A DNA stretch of 64,000 nt from the NCBI GenBank assembly GCA_049890095.1, contig JBMHCD010000007.1:1-64000 (forward strand), written 5' to 3'. Shown piece by piece: positions 1-9,337 of this stretch. Below the pieces are notes generated by a model. It searched no databases. It was not told the DNA's origin and was given only the letters and a program-made list of their open reading frames with translations. The translations under genes and the position numbers were made by a program. The DNA comes from JABAYQ01 sp049890095. GTDB taxonomy: Bacteria; Bacteroidota; Bacteroidia; Flavobacteriales; UBA7312. Position 1 is the first letter of the stretch. Each line of letters begins with the position of its first letter.

Positions 1-3000
1 TCATACTTGTATTCTATATCACCAGCAGGGAAATCGAAAGTACCTGTAAAGATACCATCACCATCTGCATCTTCTAACAAGAAGCAGTCTCCACACCATC
101 CAGTAAATGGACCAGTAATGTATACATTAGTAAATTCAATAGCTGAACATGACATGTCTACACTAAATGTAGTAGCATATACACATGTTCCATCTTCTAC
201 ATCTGCACTAGCATCGTAGTTAGATGCTGTTTCATCTGTACATCCAGGAATGTGACATCCATCATTTACATCTAATGTGTACGTACCAGCTGGTGAAAGT
301 TCAATTAATCCGTCAATTGAGAAGTCAATTTCATTGTCATAATTTCCACCACCTACTACTAATTCGTAGCAACCAGTTGGTAAACATAATAGGTCTGTAG
401 CTTCTGCACCACTCTCTAAACCTGTAGAAACAACTGAACCGTCGATTACAGATGTAGCAGTTAAAGTAGCTCCATTCCAACCGTCACCCCATGAGTCATA
501 CATGTTTACAGTATACTGATCACCAGCATCACAGAACACACAAGAACCATCGTCAGTGTTTGCGTCAGCACTGTAGTTTTCAGCACTTTCGTCAATACAA
601 CCTAAAACAACAGGTACACATGAGCCGTCATCTAATGTAGCATCAGCATTGTAGTTGAACGCTGTTTCATCCGTACAACCTAATACACCACAATCTCCAT
701 AAGGCGATGGTAATGATCCTGCAGAACCAGATAAAACAGTATCCGCTAATGTAAGAGTCCATGAAGTCTCTCCAATGTAAGACCCATTTGTCCATCCGAA
801 GACATAACATTCAGCAACAGGCACACATACTGTGTTAAAGTCACCACCATTGTCATCAAATGATACTGTGTAAGCAACATCGTTAATAATTAACTCGTTA
901 CCATTCCAACCGTCACCCCATGAGTCAACCATGTTTAATACGGCTTGTCCTTCTGGACAGTAGAATTCACAAGAACCATCGTCTTCAGTAGCATCAGCGT
1001 TGTAGTTAGGAGCTAAAGGATCAGTACATCCTAAAACACCACAGTCTCCAATAGCATCTGGAATAGATCCAGCTTCACCTGAAACCCCGTTAAACGTCCA
1101 AGAAGTCTCTCCAACGAAAGAACCGCTTGTCCATCCGAAGATGTAACAATCAGCAGGAGTTACACAGAAGTATGCAGAGTCTCCAGTAGAACCGAATCCA
1201 CCGTCAAAGCCCATTGTAAATTCTTCACCGTTAATCGTTAAAATGTTACCATTCCAACCATCGCCGTACGAATCGTAAATAGCTAAGATTTCACCTCCAT
1301 TAACACAAGCACCTTCACAATCAAATCCTTCTTCAGGATATTCACATGAATAGTCTTCAGCTTGAGCTTCAGGGTTGAAGTTACATGCTATTTCGTCCAT
1401 ACAACCAGCAATTAATGCAGTATCAGGATTTTCTTGTACAATAGCGGTTACTGCAGAAGATCCAAATTCATAGAATTCGTAATCTACATAACCATAAACA
1501 TCATTAGCTTGGAAGTATAAACACTGTCCTGCTTCTAATTCAAACTCACCAATTGAGTTTCCTGCAGCTGAAGTTGTGTTAACAAATCCAATAGTTTGAA
1601 CAGCATCACAACTATCCACTGCTACAATTGCTTGTTGATAGTATACACCTGTTTCAGAAGTTTCTAAGAATGAAACAACAGCACCGAATCCGTCTGCGTC
1701 AGCACAAACTTCTACCCAGTTACCATCACCACCACTAGTAAATACCTCAGAAGGCACACCAACTAAAGCTGTTTCACAGTCATCGCCTATGAACGTACAA
1801 GAACCATCATCGATAGTTGCTGTTTCGTCATAGTTTAGAGCTGTAGCGTCTGTACAACCTACTGCACATTCTCCAACAGAAGCGAAGTTAGAATCTCCGT
1901 TATTGTCGTCGTTAGTTACAGTATATTCCATTCCACTGATAGTAAGAACGTTTCCATTCCATCCGTCACCGTATGAATCGTACATATAAATTAAGTAGTT
2001 ATCACCTAAATCAACACATGTTGTATCAGCAACACCACCACCAGAGTACAATGTATCTCCAGTACAATTTACAATTGAGAAAGATGTTTCTGCGATCCAA
2101 GAACCACCACCGAAAGTAACATAGTTACCACCAGTTAAACAGTTTCCTTCACAGTCTAATCCTTCAGCAGGATATTCACAAGAACCATCATCGTTAATTG
2201 CTTCAGCATCAAAATTACAAGCTAATTCATCTGTACATCCTTGTGGTACGTCATACTCACATAAAGTGTTATCAGAAATATCAGCATCAGCATTATAATT
2301 AGCTGCCGTTTCGTCCGTACAACCAACAACACATACTCCTAAAGAAGCTGGTATATTGTCTGCACCACCTGAATAGTTCTCACCCATAAAGTTGAATGAT
2401 GTTTCACTCAAGTATGAACCTAAAGTCCACTCTAGAGTATAACAATCAGCTGATGGTACACATACAACAGATTCGTCGCCAGTTGAGAATGTATAAGGAA
2501 CGCCGTTTATAACTAGCTCATTTCCATTCCATCCGTCACCATAAGAGTCAATCATTGTTAGAACTTGTCCACCATCTAAACAAGAACCTTCACAGTCAAA
2601 TCCTTCTTCAGGATATTCACAAGACCAGTCCTCAGCTTCAGCATCTGGGTTAAAGTTACATGCAGCCTCGTCAGTACATCCAGCAACTAAATTAGTATCT
2701 GGGTTTTCTTGAACGATAGCTACTACAGAAGATTCTCCATATCCGAAGAATTCATAGTTTACATATCCGTATGGGTCAACTGCTTGGAAGTATAAGCACT
2801 GTCCAGCTTCTAAAGCGATTTCACCAATTAAGTTAAATTCATAATCAACAAAACCATAAAGAGCTTCACCAGTACAACTATCCATGTTTACATTTACTGC
2901 TTGATAATTTACTTGAGTTTCTGAAATTTCATCGAAAAGAACTACAGCACCAAATCCAGCAGGATCAGCACAAACTTCAATCCATGAACCATTTCCTCCA

Positions 3001-6000
3001 GTAACAGTAACGTTTGAAGGAACTCCTGTTAAAGCAGTTTCACAATCATCACCTAAGTAAGAACAAGAACCATCATCGTATGTTGCGTCAGCACTAAAGT
3101 TTAGAGCTGTTTCATCCATACAACCAGGAATCCAATTGTTTTCACATACCACATTACCAACAGCCCAAATTTCATAAGCAACGCCACCAGTTTCGAAACC
3201 TGATCCGAATACTAAGTTGTTGTTCATTAAACCATCTGTAATAATCAATGTAGAACCGTCATCATAACCATCATTTTGGTTATCACCTTCGTACATTGCT
3301 ATAGTATAACATCCTTCAGGAACACAAGTAAGTTCTGAAGCTGTTTCGTAGAAACCTAATTGACCATTTACTGAAAATACTGTATCCGTTTCGTTAAATA
3401 CGTATACTTCATCAGTAATGTCATTTTCTTGGTTAAACGAGAAAATAAACTCATCTGAACCTTCATCACAAGTGATACAAGACTCATCATCATCTGTTGC
3501 TTCTGGATTATAGTTAGCAGCGGCAGGGTCAGTACAACCGTAAACTGCACAACTTGCCTCACCAAATGTGAAGTAGAAAGCAACTTCTTGATCAAAGTTT
3601 TCATTTTCAAAGCCCATTGCACCAGTCACAAATGTAGTAGGGATTAATACCTCTCCATATTGTGTAGTAATTGTAAATGAACCATCATCGTTCCAACCAT
3701 CACCATAAGTGTCTATAGCTATAAATTTATAACAACCGTCTGAAAGACAAGTTGAAGATGTTGTAGTATATTCTGTGTAGTTTGAATAACCAGATCCAGA
3801 CATTACTTCAACTCCACCAGGAGTTTCTAAGTACCACTGAATTTCGTTAGCCCATGCACCAGTACTTACAGAAACTGTAATACTTGCATCAGGATAAACA
3901 CCATCTGGTAATTCCGCAACTTCTTCGCCATCTACACAGTAAGTACATGTACTATTATCTGTATTTGCATCAGCTGAATAGTTGTTTGCAAATGGATCAG
4001 TACATCCTTCAATTACAGGAATACATGAACCATCATCAAATGTTGCTTCTGGATTGTAGTTAAACGCTGTTTCGTCTGTACAACCAGCAACACCACAAGA
4101 TCCGACTAACGTAGAGAATGAACTTCCATCATTATCATCAAATCCTACAGTGTATTCAACACCACCGATAGATAATACACCACCATTCCAGCTGTCTCCA
4201 TAAGAGTCAACTAAAGAAATAGAATAGTTATCACCTAATTCAACACAAGAGTTGAAACCATCAAGTCCTGATGTCATTTCAGCTAATACATTACCATCAC
4301 AATCAGAAATTGTGAAGCTGTTTTCACTAGCGTATGATCCAGCAGTATAAACTACAGCAGTTCCAGAAATACAGTTTCCTTCACAGTCAAATCCTTCAGC
4401 AGGAACATCGCAACTACCATCATCAAATGTAGCATCCATATTATAGTTACATGCAGCAGGGTCAGTACAACCAGCAACACCACAAGAACCAACGATTTCA
4501 TCGTATGAAGATCCAGCGTCTATAGTGTAAGATACTCCTCCGATAGATAAAGAACCACCATTCCAGCCATCTCCCCAAGAGTCAACTAAAGAAACAGTAT
4601 AGTTTTCACCTAATTCAACACAAGAGTTGAATCCGTCTGCACCAGAGAACATTTCAGCTAACACGTTGCCATCACAATCAGAAATTGTGAAACTATTTTC
4701 ACTAGCATATGATCCAGCAGTATAAACTACAGCAGTTCCAGAAACACAGTTTCCTTCACAGTCAAATCCTTCAGCAGGATATTCACATGAACCATCATTT
4801 TGTTCTGCAGCAGCATCAAAGTTACATGCAGTTTCATCAGTACATCCTTGAACTAAAGCGTACTCACATAATGTATTGTCAGAAATATCTGCATCAGCAT
4901 TGTAGTTTGTAGCATTTTCATCTGTACAACCAGTAACACAGTCTCCTATGTTAGATGGAGCAGAACCAAATGAACCAGATGTTCCTTCAAACGACCAAGA
5001 CGTTTCACTATCCCATGCACCAGCAGTCCACGACATAACATAACAGTCAGCTGTAGGTACACAAACAGTAGCAGAAGAACCAGTAACAGTATAATCTACA
5101 CCATTAATAGTTAAAGCAGCACCGTTCCAACCATCACCATAAGAATCTTCCATTACTAAAACAGCACCACCATCAAGGCAAGCACCATCGCAATCAAGAC
5201 CTTCTTCAGCATAAGTACAAGAGCCATCATCAAATGTAGCATCCATATTGTAATTACATGCAGTTGCATCCATACAACCAGCAACACCACAAGAACCTAC
5301 TATTTCATCGTATGAAGATCCAGCATCAACAGTGTAAGATACTCCTCCGATAGATAACACACCACCTGTCCAGCCGTCTCCATAAGAGTCAGCTAAAGAA
5401 ACAGTATAGTTTTCACCTAATTCAACACAAGAGTTGAATCCGTCTGCACCAGAGAACATTTCAGCTAACACGTTGCCATCACAATCAGAAATTGTGAAGC
5501 TGTTTTCTTCAGCCCATGTGCCAGCAGTATAAACTACAGCAGTTCCAGAAATACAGTTTCCTTCGCAGTCAAATCCTTCAACTGCAAAAGTACATGAACC
5601 ATCATCTTCTGTAGCCTCCATGTTGTAATTACATGCAGTTGCATCCATACAACCTAATACTGCATCGTCAGCACACTCGTCGCATGAACCATAAGTGTCA
5701 TTAGTTGTTGAACCTGCTGCAACTACTCGGTTAGCATAGTTTGCATAGTCAGTTACAGGGGCACATGTAGCACCAGCAACAGCATCATCAATAAGATCCT
5801 CTTGATGTGTCCAGTTATCTACCTCATATTTGTACTCAACATCGCCAGCGAAGTCGAATGTACCAGAATAGATACCGTCACCATCAGGATCAGTTAGTTG
5901 GAAGCAGTCTCCACACCATCCTGTAAAAGGACCTGTGATGTAAACATTAGTAAATGCAACATCCGCACATGACATATCAACGTTGAACGTTGTAGCCGCG

Positions 6001-6536
6001 AGAGGATAAGTACATGAACCATCGTCTTCCGTTGCATCAGCATTGTAGTTGTCTGCACCCTCATCGGTACAACCAAATACTACACCATCACAACCAACTG
6101 TTGGAAATTGATCATAAGTAGTAACACCTTCTTCGAAAATAACTAAGAAGTTGTTGCCCTCACAACCGTTGCCGAATTGTTGTCCCCATCCAGACCATCC
6201 GTCTGCAGGGCCGGTAACAGCTACCACATATTCGAACTGAATAACAGCAGGATCAATGTCTGCCGAACCAGTCCAAACGTTGTCTCCGTTATCGTCAGCT
6301 AGGGCTACACCCCAACCGGACCAACCGTTCCAACTACCATTTATTACTACATTATCATAATCAGCATTAGGCACTTCTAAAGCACTCATATCAACAGAAA
6401 AGTTGACCGTCACAGTTTCCTGTGCAAATGCAGTAAATGAGCTAATCGAAAAGATAGCTAGCAACAAGATGGATTTTAATTTGTGTAAAAATAATTCCGG
6501 AACGGAATTACTCTCATTAGTAGAGTTTAAACTCAT
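1..6536 (-). CDS. giant secreted Cys-containing repeat protein, 3' end beyond window
   Basis: The frame is open without a stop from an ATG at 6536 to the left edge (2,178 codons seen, C-terminus missing). A signal peptide is clear: basic residues 19-21, a hydrophobic stretch 22-37, and likely cleavage near Ala38/Gln39. The mature part starts with a beta-sandwich-like module rich in WNGWSGWG (about 41-130). Then come GCTD..A.NY...A..DDGSC units, D-S-Y/W-G-D-G-W-N-G modules, EEGFDCEG linkers and larger beta domains. D-x-D-G-D-G runs look like calcium loops. Only four Lys/Arg (K236, R270, K937, K2177) occur after the signal peptide, so the protein is extremely acidic. Such repeats are common in very large extracellular Bacteroidota proteins; a T9SS sorting domain is expected beyond the edge but is not visible. 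The function is unknown; adhesin, matrix or surface-layer roles are guesses. Confidence 0.9.
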   Translation of the reverse strand, partial: MSLNSTNESNSVPELFLHKLKSILLLAIFSISSFTAFAQETVTVNFSVDMSALEVPNADYDNVVINGSWNGWSGWGVALADDNGDNVWTGSADIDPAVIQFEYVVAVTGPADGWSGWGQQFGNGCEGNNFLVIFEEGVTTYDQFPTVGCDGVVFGCTDEGADNYNADATEDDGSCTYPLAATTFNVDMSCADVAFTNVYITGPFTGWCGDCFQLTDPDGDGIYSGTFDFAGDVEYKYEVDNWTHQEDLIDDAVAGATCAPVTDYANYANRVVAAGSTTNDTYGSCDECADDAVLGCMDATACNYNMEATEDDGSCTFAVEGFDCEGNCISGTAVVYTAGTWAEENSFTISDCDGNVLAEMFSGADGFNSCVELGENYTVSLADSYGDGWTGGVLSIGGVSYTVDAGSSYDEIVGSCGVAGCMDATACNYNMDATFDDGSCTYAEEGLDCDGACLDGGAVLVMEDSYGDGWNGAALTINGVDYTVTGSSATVCVPTADCYVMSWTAGAWDSETSWSFEGTSGSFGSAPSNIGDCVTGCTDENATNYNADADISDNTLCEYALVQGCTDETACNFDAAAEQNDGSCEYPAEGFDCEGNCVSGTAVVYTAGSYASENSFTISDCDGNVLAEMFSGADGFNSCVELGENYTVSLVDSWGDGWNGGSLSIGGVSYTIDAGSSYDEIVGSCGVAGCTDPAACNYNMDATFDDGSCDVPAEGFDCEGNCISGTAVVYTAGSYASENSFTISDCDGNVLAEMTSGLDGFNSCVELGDNYSISLVDSYGDSWNGGVLSIGGVEYTVGFDDNDGSSFSTLVGSCGVAGCTDETAFNYNPEATFDDGSCIPVIEGCTDPFANNYSADANTDNSTCTYCVDGEEVAELPDGVYPDASITVSVSTGAWANEIQWYLETPGGVEVMSGSGYSNYTEYTTTSSTCLSDGCYKFIAIDTYGDGWNDDGSFTITTQYGEVLIPTTFVTGAMGFENENFDQEVAFYFTFGEASCAVYGCTDPAAANYNPEATDDDESCITCDEGSDEFIFSFNQENDITDEVYVFNETDTVFSVNGQLGFYETASELTCVPEGCYTIAMYEGDNQNDGYDDGSTLIITDGLMNNNLVFGSGFETGGVAYEIWAVGNVVCENNWIPGCMDETALNFSADATYDDGSCSYLGDDCETALTGVPSNVTVTGGNGSWIEVCADPAGFGAVVLFDEISETQVNYQAVNVNMDSCTGEALYGFVDYEFNLIGEIALEAGQCLYFQAVDPYGYVNYEFFGYGESSVVAIVQENPDTNLVAGCTDEAACNFNPDAEAEDWSCEYPEEGFDCEGSCLDGGQVLTMIDSYGDGWNGNELVINGVPYTFSTGDESVVCVPSADCYTLEWTLGSYLSETSFNFMGENYSGGADNIPASLGVCVVGCTDETAANYNADADISDNTLCEYDVPQGCTDELACNFDAEAINDDGSCEYPAEGLDCEGNCLTGGNYVTFGGGSWIAETSFSIVNCTGDTLYSGGGVADTTCVDLGDNYLIYMYDSYGDGWNGNVLTISGMEYTVTNDDNNGDSNFASVGECAVGCTDATALNYDETATIDDGSCTFIGDDCETALVGVPSEVFTSGGDGNWVEVCADADGFGAVVSFLETSETGVYYQQAIVAVDSCDAVQTIGFVNTTSAAGNSIGEFELEAGQCLYFQANDVYGYVDYEFYEFGSSAVTAIVQENPDTALIAGCMDEIACNFNPEAQAEDYSCEYPEEGFDCEGACVNGGEILAIYDSYGDGWNGNILTINGEEFTMGFDGGFGSTGDSAYFCVTPADCYIFGWTSGSFVGETSWTFNGVSGEAGSIPDAIGDCGVLGCTDPLAPNYNADATEDDGSCEFYCPEGQAVLNMVDSWGDGWNGNELIINDVAYTVSFDDNGGDFNTVCVPVAECYVFGWTNGSYIGETSWTLTLADTVLSGSAGSLPSPYGDCGVLGCTDETAFNYNADATLDDGSCVPVVLGCIDESAENYSADANTDDGSCVFCDAGDQYTVNMYDSWGDGWNGATLTATSVIDGSVVSTGLESGAEATDLLCLPTGCYELVVGGGNYDNEIDFSIDGLIELSPAGTYTLDVNDGCHIPGCTDETASNYDASADVEDGTCVYATTFSVDMSCSAIEFTNVYITGPFTGWCGDCFLLEDADGDGIFTGTFDFPAGDIEYKY
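480..5400 (-). repeat. ten DSYGDGWNG-type modules
   Basis: Within the giant protein the motif D-S/T-Y/W-G-D-G/S-W-N/T-G/D recurs near 490, 915, 1265, 1965, 2535, 3700, 4205, 4570, 5135 and 5385, with a degenerate copy near 3260. Each is followed by a short strand (for example L-x-I-N/G-G) and often by a C-Y-x-x-x-W-T-x-G-S-x-x-x-E-T-S-W stretch. It is typical of Bacteroidota surface proteins. Dense Asp and Gly suggest metal binding, which is an inference. Confidence 0.85.
4210..5600 (-). repeat. three near-identical in-frame blocks of about 190 bp inside the giant gene
   Basis: A block beginning around cacctaattcaacacaagag occurs at about 4232, 4607 and 5414. The offsets are 375 and 807 bp, both multiples of three. 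The 4607 and 5414 copies are almost identical for about 90 bp and remain similar for about 190 bp. They encode a beta module containing SENSFTISDCDGNVLAEM-like sequence. This indicates recent duplication or gene conversion inside the gene. Confidence 0.85.
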
Positions 6537-6775
6537 ATCACTTGTTTTTGGTTAATAATTTATTTAATTCTAAAACGAATAAAGTAACAAACAATTTATT
6601 AACAATCTCGACTCAACGTTAAGTCGCTGAAGAACAACAGATTATGCAACTTATTGCTTGTACTCTATTAGTTTTGAGCCTATAAATATAAAATTCTTTT
6701 TTGTAAAATCAAACAAGAAGCAGTTGATTTTTTGTAAAAAAAATGGATTAAAAACTTTACATTTACAGAGTGTTT
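6537..6775. other. divergent intergenic region
   Basis: This AT-rich region of about 240 bp lies between the giant gene and the lipoprotein gene. The minus strand has a near-match to the Bacteroidota -7 element (TACTTTAT, around 6580-6590) upstream of the giant gene. The plus strand has TACATTTA near 6760, upstream of the lipoprotein gene. Both miss one base of TAnnTTTG. I see no RNA gene or repeat here. Confidence 0.5.
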
Positions 6776-7819
6776 ATGAAATCACTAATATTATTTTTTC
6801 TGATTTTTTTTAGCTCTTGTGCAAATATTGTACCTCCAAATGGCGGGGAAATTGATACTACTGCACCTGTGCTTTTATATAGTGTGCCAAATAATAAAGA
6901 AATAAACTTTAAAGAAAGTAAAATGGAATTTGTATTTGATGAGAAAATTGTTGATTCTGATTTCGAACAAAACTTTTTGATATCTCCACCATTGCTTAAC
7001 AATAGTAGTCACTCCATAAAAGGTAATAAATTAGTTGTTCAGCTTGAGTCTTCACTAGAGGAAAACACAACATATTCTATATTACTATCAAAAACTATTA
7101 AAGACTTAAATGAAGGAAATGAAATCCAAAATCTATCGTTATGCTTTTCAACTGGAAAGCAAATTGATTCATTAACTTTAAAAGGCAAGGTTATAGACAT
7201 TCTATATAATCAAGCTTTAAATAATGCATATGTAGCACTATATATTGTAGATAAAAATAAACCCTTGCCGAATTTAAAATCTGAAAACCCTAATTATATA
7301 ACCAAAACAGATAGTAAAGGCAACTTTTACTTTAAAAACCTAAAAAAATACTACTATTATATATATGCTTTTGATGATATTGACTTAAACGGCTCCTACA
7401 ACCTAATTGATGAAAAAGTAGGTTTTATCGACAGCATGATTTACACTGGACAAAACGAAATATTAGTTAATGCATTTAGCTTAAATTTTATCAAAGACAC
7501 TATTTATATTCCAGCCATGGATTCATCTTCAAGCTTTGGGAATTTAATTATTGACTCAATACCTTCAAATTACTTTGCTGAATTATTACAATCGAATAAA
7601 GTTATCTTTAAAGGAAAAGGTCCTAAACTAATTGTTGATAGTTTACCAATAGGAAAATATCAAGCTAGAATTATTGAAGATCTGAACAACAATAATTTAT
7701 GGGACAAAGGTAGTCTTGAAAATTTTGATCAAGCTGAAAAAATCATATACTATACTGAAGAGATCCAAATTCGTGCTAATTGGGATTTAGAACTTAAATG
7801 GAAATCTAAATCATTTTAA
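6776..7819 (+). CDS. Ig-like (Big_5) domain lipoprotein
   Basis: A signal peptidase II signal is clear: a Phe/Leu-rich helix followed by the lipobox F-F-S-S-C, with Cys15 counted from the chosen ATG. The residues after it (ANIVPPNGGEID, T-A-P-V-L-L) match the start of the Bacterial Ig-like 5 domain found in many Flavobacteriia lipoproteins; that domain spans about residues 25-130. A second beta-rich region around 135-230 resembles a carboxypeptidase-regulatory-like fold. An upstream in-frame GTG (6770) would add MF; I prefer the ATG because it directly precedes the basic n-region. The 3' end overlaps the convergent nitrilase gene by 14 bp. The role is unknown; it is probably a periplasm-facing or surface lipoprotein. 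Confidence 0.8.
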   Translation: MKSLILFFLIFFSSCANIVPPNGGEIDTTAPVLLYSVPNNKEINFKESKMEFVFDEKIVDSDFEQNFLISPPLLNNSSHSIKGNKLVVQLESSLEENTTYSILLSKTIKDLNEGNEIQNLSLCFSTGKQIDSLTLKGKVIDILYNQALNNAYVALYIVDKNKPLPNLKSENPNYITKTDSKGNFYFKNLKKYYYYIYAFDDIDLNGSYNLIDEKVGFIDSMIYTGQNEILVNAFSLNFIKDTIYIPAMDSSSSFGNLIIDSIPSNYFAELLQSNKVIFKGKGPKLIVDSLPIGKYQARIIEDLNNNNLWDKGSLENFDQAEKIIYYTEEIQIRANWDLELKWKSKSF

Positions 7820-8573
7820 AATCATCCATATCACTTAAGAAAGGAAATTTATTTCTATAATTCATCAATTTAGATTTACTCAAGCTCGTGTTAACACAAA
7901 CTTCTTCATTCTCTAAGCTTAGTAAAGCTGACCCGTTAAAATCAATTACCGAACTAGATCCATTAAAATATACCTCATTAGCATCAAATCCTATTCTATT
8001 AACAGCAACTACATATGCTTGGTTTTCAATTGCCCTTGCAGGTAAAAGTATGTTCCAGTGATCTATCCTTGACTGAGGCCAATTAGCAATATAAACTAAC
8101 ACATCATAATTTTCCTTATTTCTACTAAATACAGGAAATCTTAAATCATAGCATATAAGAGGACAAATTTTCCAACCTTTATAATTCACAACAAGCTTGG
8201 AATTGCCTTTTGAAAAATAATGATCTTCATCCATCAAGGAAAACAAATGACGCTTATCGTAATAAGAAAACTTTCCAGAGGGATAATAACAAATCAACCT
8301 ATTAAATTTTTCTTCTTTGTCTTCAATAATTAAAGATCCTATAATTAATGCACTTAATGATTTTGCTTTTTGTTCAAGCCAGACTACCGTATCACCGTCC
8401 ATTTTTTCGGCCTTTGATGAAACGCTAAAAGCTGTCGAAAAAAGCTCAGGAAATACTACCACATCAGTTTTACCAACATTAGATAATAATAAGTCAAGAT
8501 GATCTCTATTTTCTTTTGGAGAATCCCAAAACAAATTTGTTTGAACGATCGTTACATCAAGTAATTCGCTCAT
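7806..8573 (-). CDS. nitrilase-family hydrolase, omega-amidase-like
   Basis: The carbon-nitrogen hydrolase fold spans the full 255 residues with the catalytic triad visible: Glu43 (F-P-E-L-F), Lys107 (D-K-R-H-L-F) and Cys141 (I-C-Y-D-L-R-F-P). The K-R-H-L-F and C-Y-D-L-R-F-P contexts match YafV/Nit2-type omega-amidases, which hydrolyse alpha-ketoglutaramate or alpha-ketosuccinamate and repair deaminated glutathione-type products. There is no signal peptide, so it is cytoplasmic. It is tail-to-tail with the lipoprotein gene and lies 7 bp downstream of sdhB on the same strand, so it may be co-transcribed with the sdh operon. Confidence 0.85.
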   Translation of the reverse strand: MSELLDVTIVQTNLFWDSPKENRDHLDLLLSNVGKTDVVVFPELFSTAFSVSSKAEKMDGDTVVWLEQKAKSLSALIIGSLIIEDKEEKFNRLICYYPSGKFSYYDKRHLFSLMDEDHYFSKGNSKLVVNYKGWKICPLICYDLRFPVFSRNKENYDVLVYIANWPQSRIDHWNILLPARAIENQAYVVAVNRIGFDANEVYFNGSSSVIDFNGSALLSLENEEVCVNTSLSKSKLMNYRNKFPFLSDMDDFKMI

Positions 8574-8580
8574 TTGAATT

Positions 8581-9330
8581 TTATGAAGACTTAATAGAGG
8601 CAGATAAAAAGTCTCTATTCATTCGAGCAATATTTTCTAAAGAAATTTCTTTAGGACATTCAACCTCGCATGCGCCTGTATTTGTACAATTTCCGAAGCC
8701 CTCTAAATCCATTTGATTGACCATATTTAAAACTCGCTCATCTTTTTCAACCTTTCCCTGTGGTAATAATGATAGCTGAGAGACTTTTGCAGAAACAAAT
8801 AACATTGCAGAAGAATTTTTACAACTTGCAACACATGCTCCGCATCCTATACAGGTCGCAGCATTAAATGCTTGATCAGCATCTTCTTTTGGTACAGGAA
8901 TAGCATTTGCATCAATCGTGTTACCTGAAGTGTTTACAGAAATATAACCTCCTGCCTGAATTACTCTATCAAAAGCGGATCTGTCGACCATTAAATCTTT
9001 GATTACTGGAAATGCTTTAGCTCTCCAAGGTTCAATATAAATAGTCTCACCGTCTTTAAACTCACGCATGTGTAATTGACAAGTTGTCACAGCACGACCT
9101 GGTCCATGAGCTTCTCCATTTATAAACATAGAACACGAGCCACAAATACCTTCTCTACAGTCATGATCAAAAATAACAGGCTCCCCGCCTTCATTTATGA
9201 TTTGGGTATTCAACACATCCATCATTTCTAAAAAAGACATATCAGGACCAATGTCGGATACTTTATATTCAACCATTTTACCTTTTTCATTAGGCCCTTT
9301 TTGTCTCCAAATCTTAAGAGTTAAATTCAT
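8581..9330 (-). CDS. sdhB: succinate dehydrogenase iron-sulfur subunit
   Basis: This is the electron-transfer subunit of complex II (succinate:quinone oxidoreductase). All three cluster sites are visible in 249 residues: a [2Fe-2S] plant-ferredoxin site (Cys58, 63, 66, 84 in CREGICGSC...TTC), a [4Fe-4S] site (C160-x2-C-x2-C-x3-C170), and a [3Fe-4S] site (Cys215, 221, 225 in CTNTGACEVEC). It is the last gene of sdhCAB on the minus strand, 7 bp after sdhA. Length and motifs fit the B-type enzymes of Bacteroidota and Epsilonproteobacteria. Confidence 0.97.
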   Translation of the reverse strand: MNLTLKIWRQKGPNEKGKMVEYKVSDIGPDMSFLEMMDVLNTQIINEGGEPVIFDHDCREGICGSCSMFINGEAHGPGRAVTTCQLHMREFKDGETIYIEPWRAKAFPVIKDLMVDRSAFDRVIQAGGYISVNTSGNTIDANAIPVPKEDADQAFNAATCIGCGACVASCKNSSAMLFVSAKVSQLSLLPQGKVEKDERVLNMVNQMDLEGFGNCTNTGACEVECPKEISLENIARMNRDFLSASIKSS

Positions 9331-9337
9331 ATCTTTT

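Larger units (their letters stand above)
201..6074 (-). repeat. 19 in-frame GCTD..A.NY...A..DDGSC repeats
   Basis: Units of about 21 residues begin with G-C-T/M/I-D and end with D-D-G-S-C or a variant. On the plus strand the first Gly codon of each ends at 245, 602, 680, 1031, 1406, 1859, 2240, 2324, 2681, 3125, 3539, 4007, 4085, 4472, 4847, 4931, 5279, 5654 and 6074. All positions are congruent modulo 3, so all units belong to one reading frame. Each unit has at least two cysteines. Several occur as close pairs (602/680, 2240/2324, 4007/4085, 4847/4931); the others are separated by larger beta modules. Confidence 0.95.

Noticed and set aside
7..219. Plus-strand frame of 70 residues at the left edge
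   Set aside because: It is antisense to the giant protein, with no start signal or recognisable domain.
3368..3622. Open frame on the minus strand inside the giant gene region
   Set aside because: It lies in another frame of the giant repeat gene, and its Met/Leu/Ser-rich low-complexity translation is a shadow of the acidic repeat coding.
4709..4912. Plus-strand frame rich in Gln and His
   Set aside because: It is antisense to the GCTD repeats; its composition only mirrors the repetitive coding strand.
201..6074. Regular repeats considered as a CRISPR-like or satellite array
   Set aside because: The units are in-frame coding repeats with protein-level conservation and variable DNA; there is no repeat-spacer structure.
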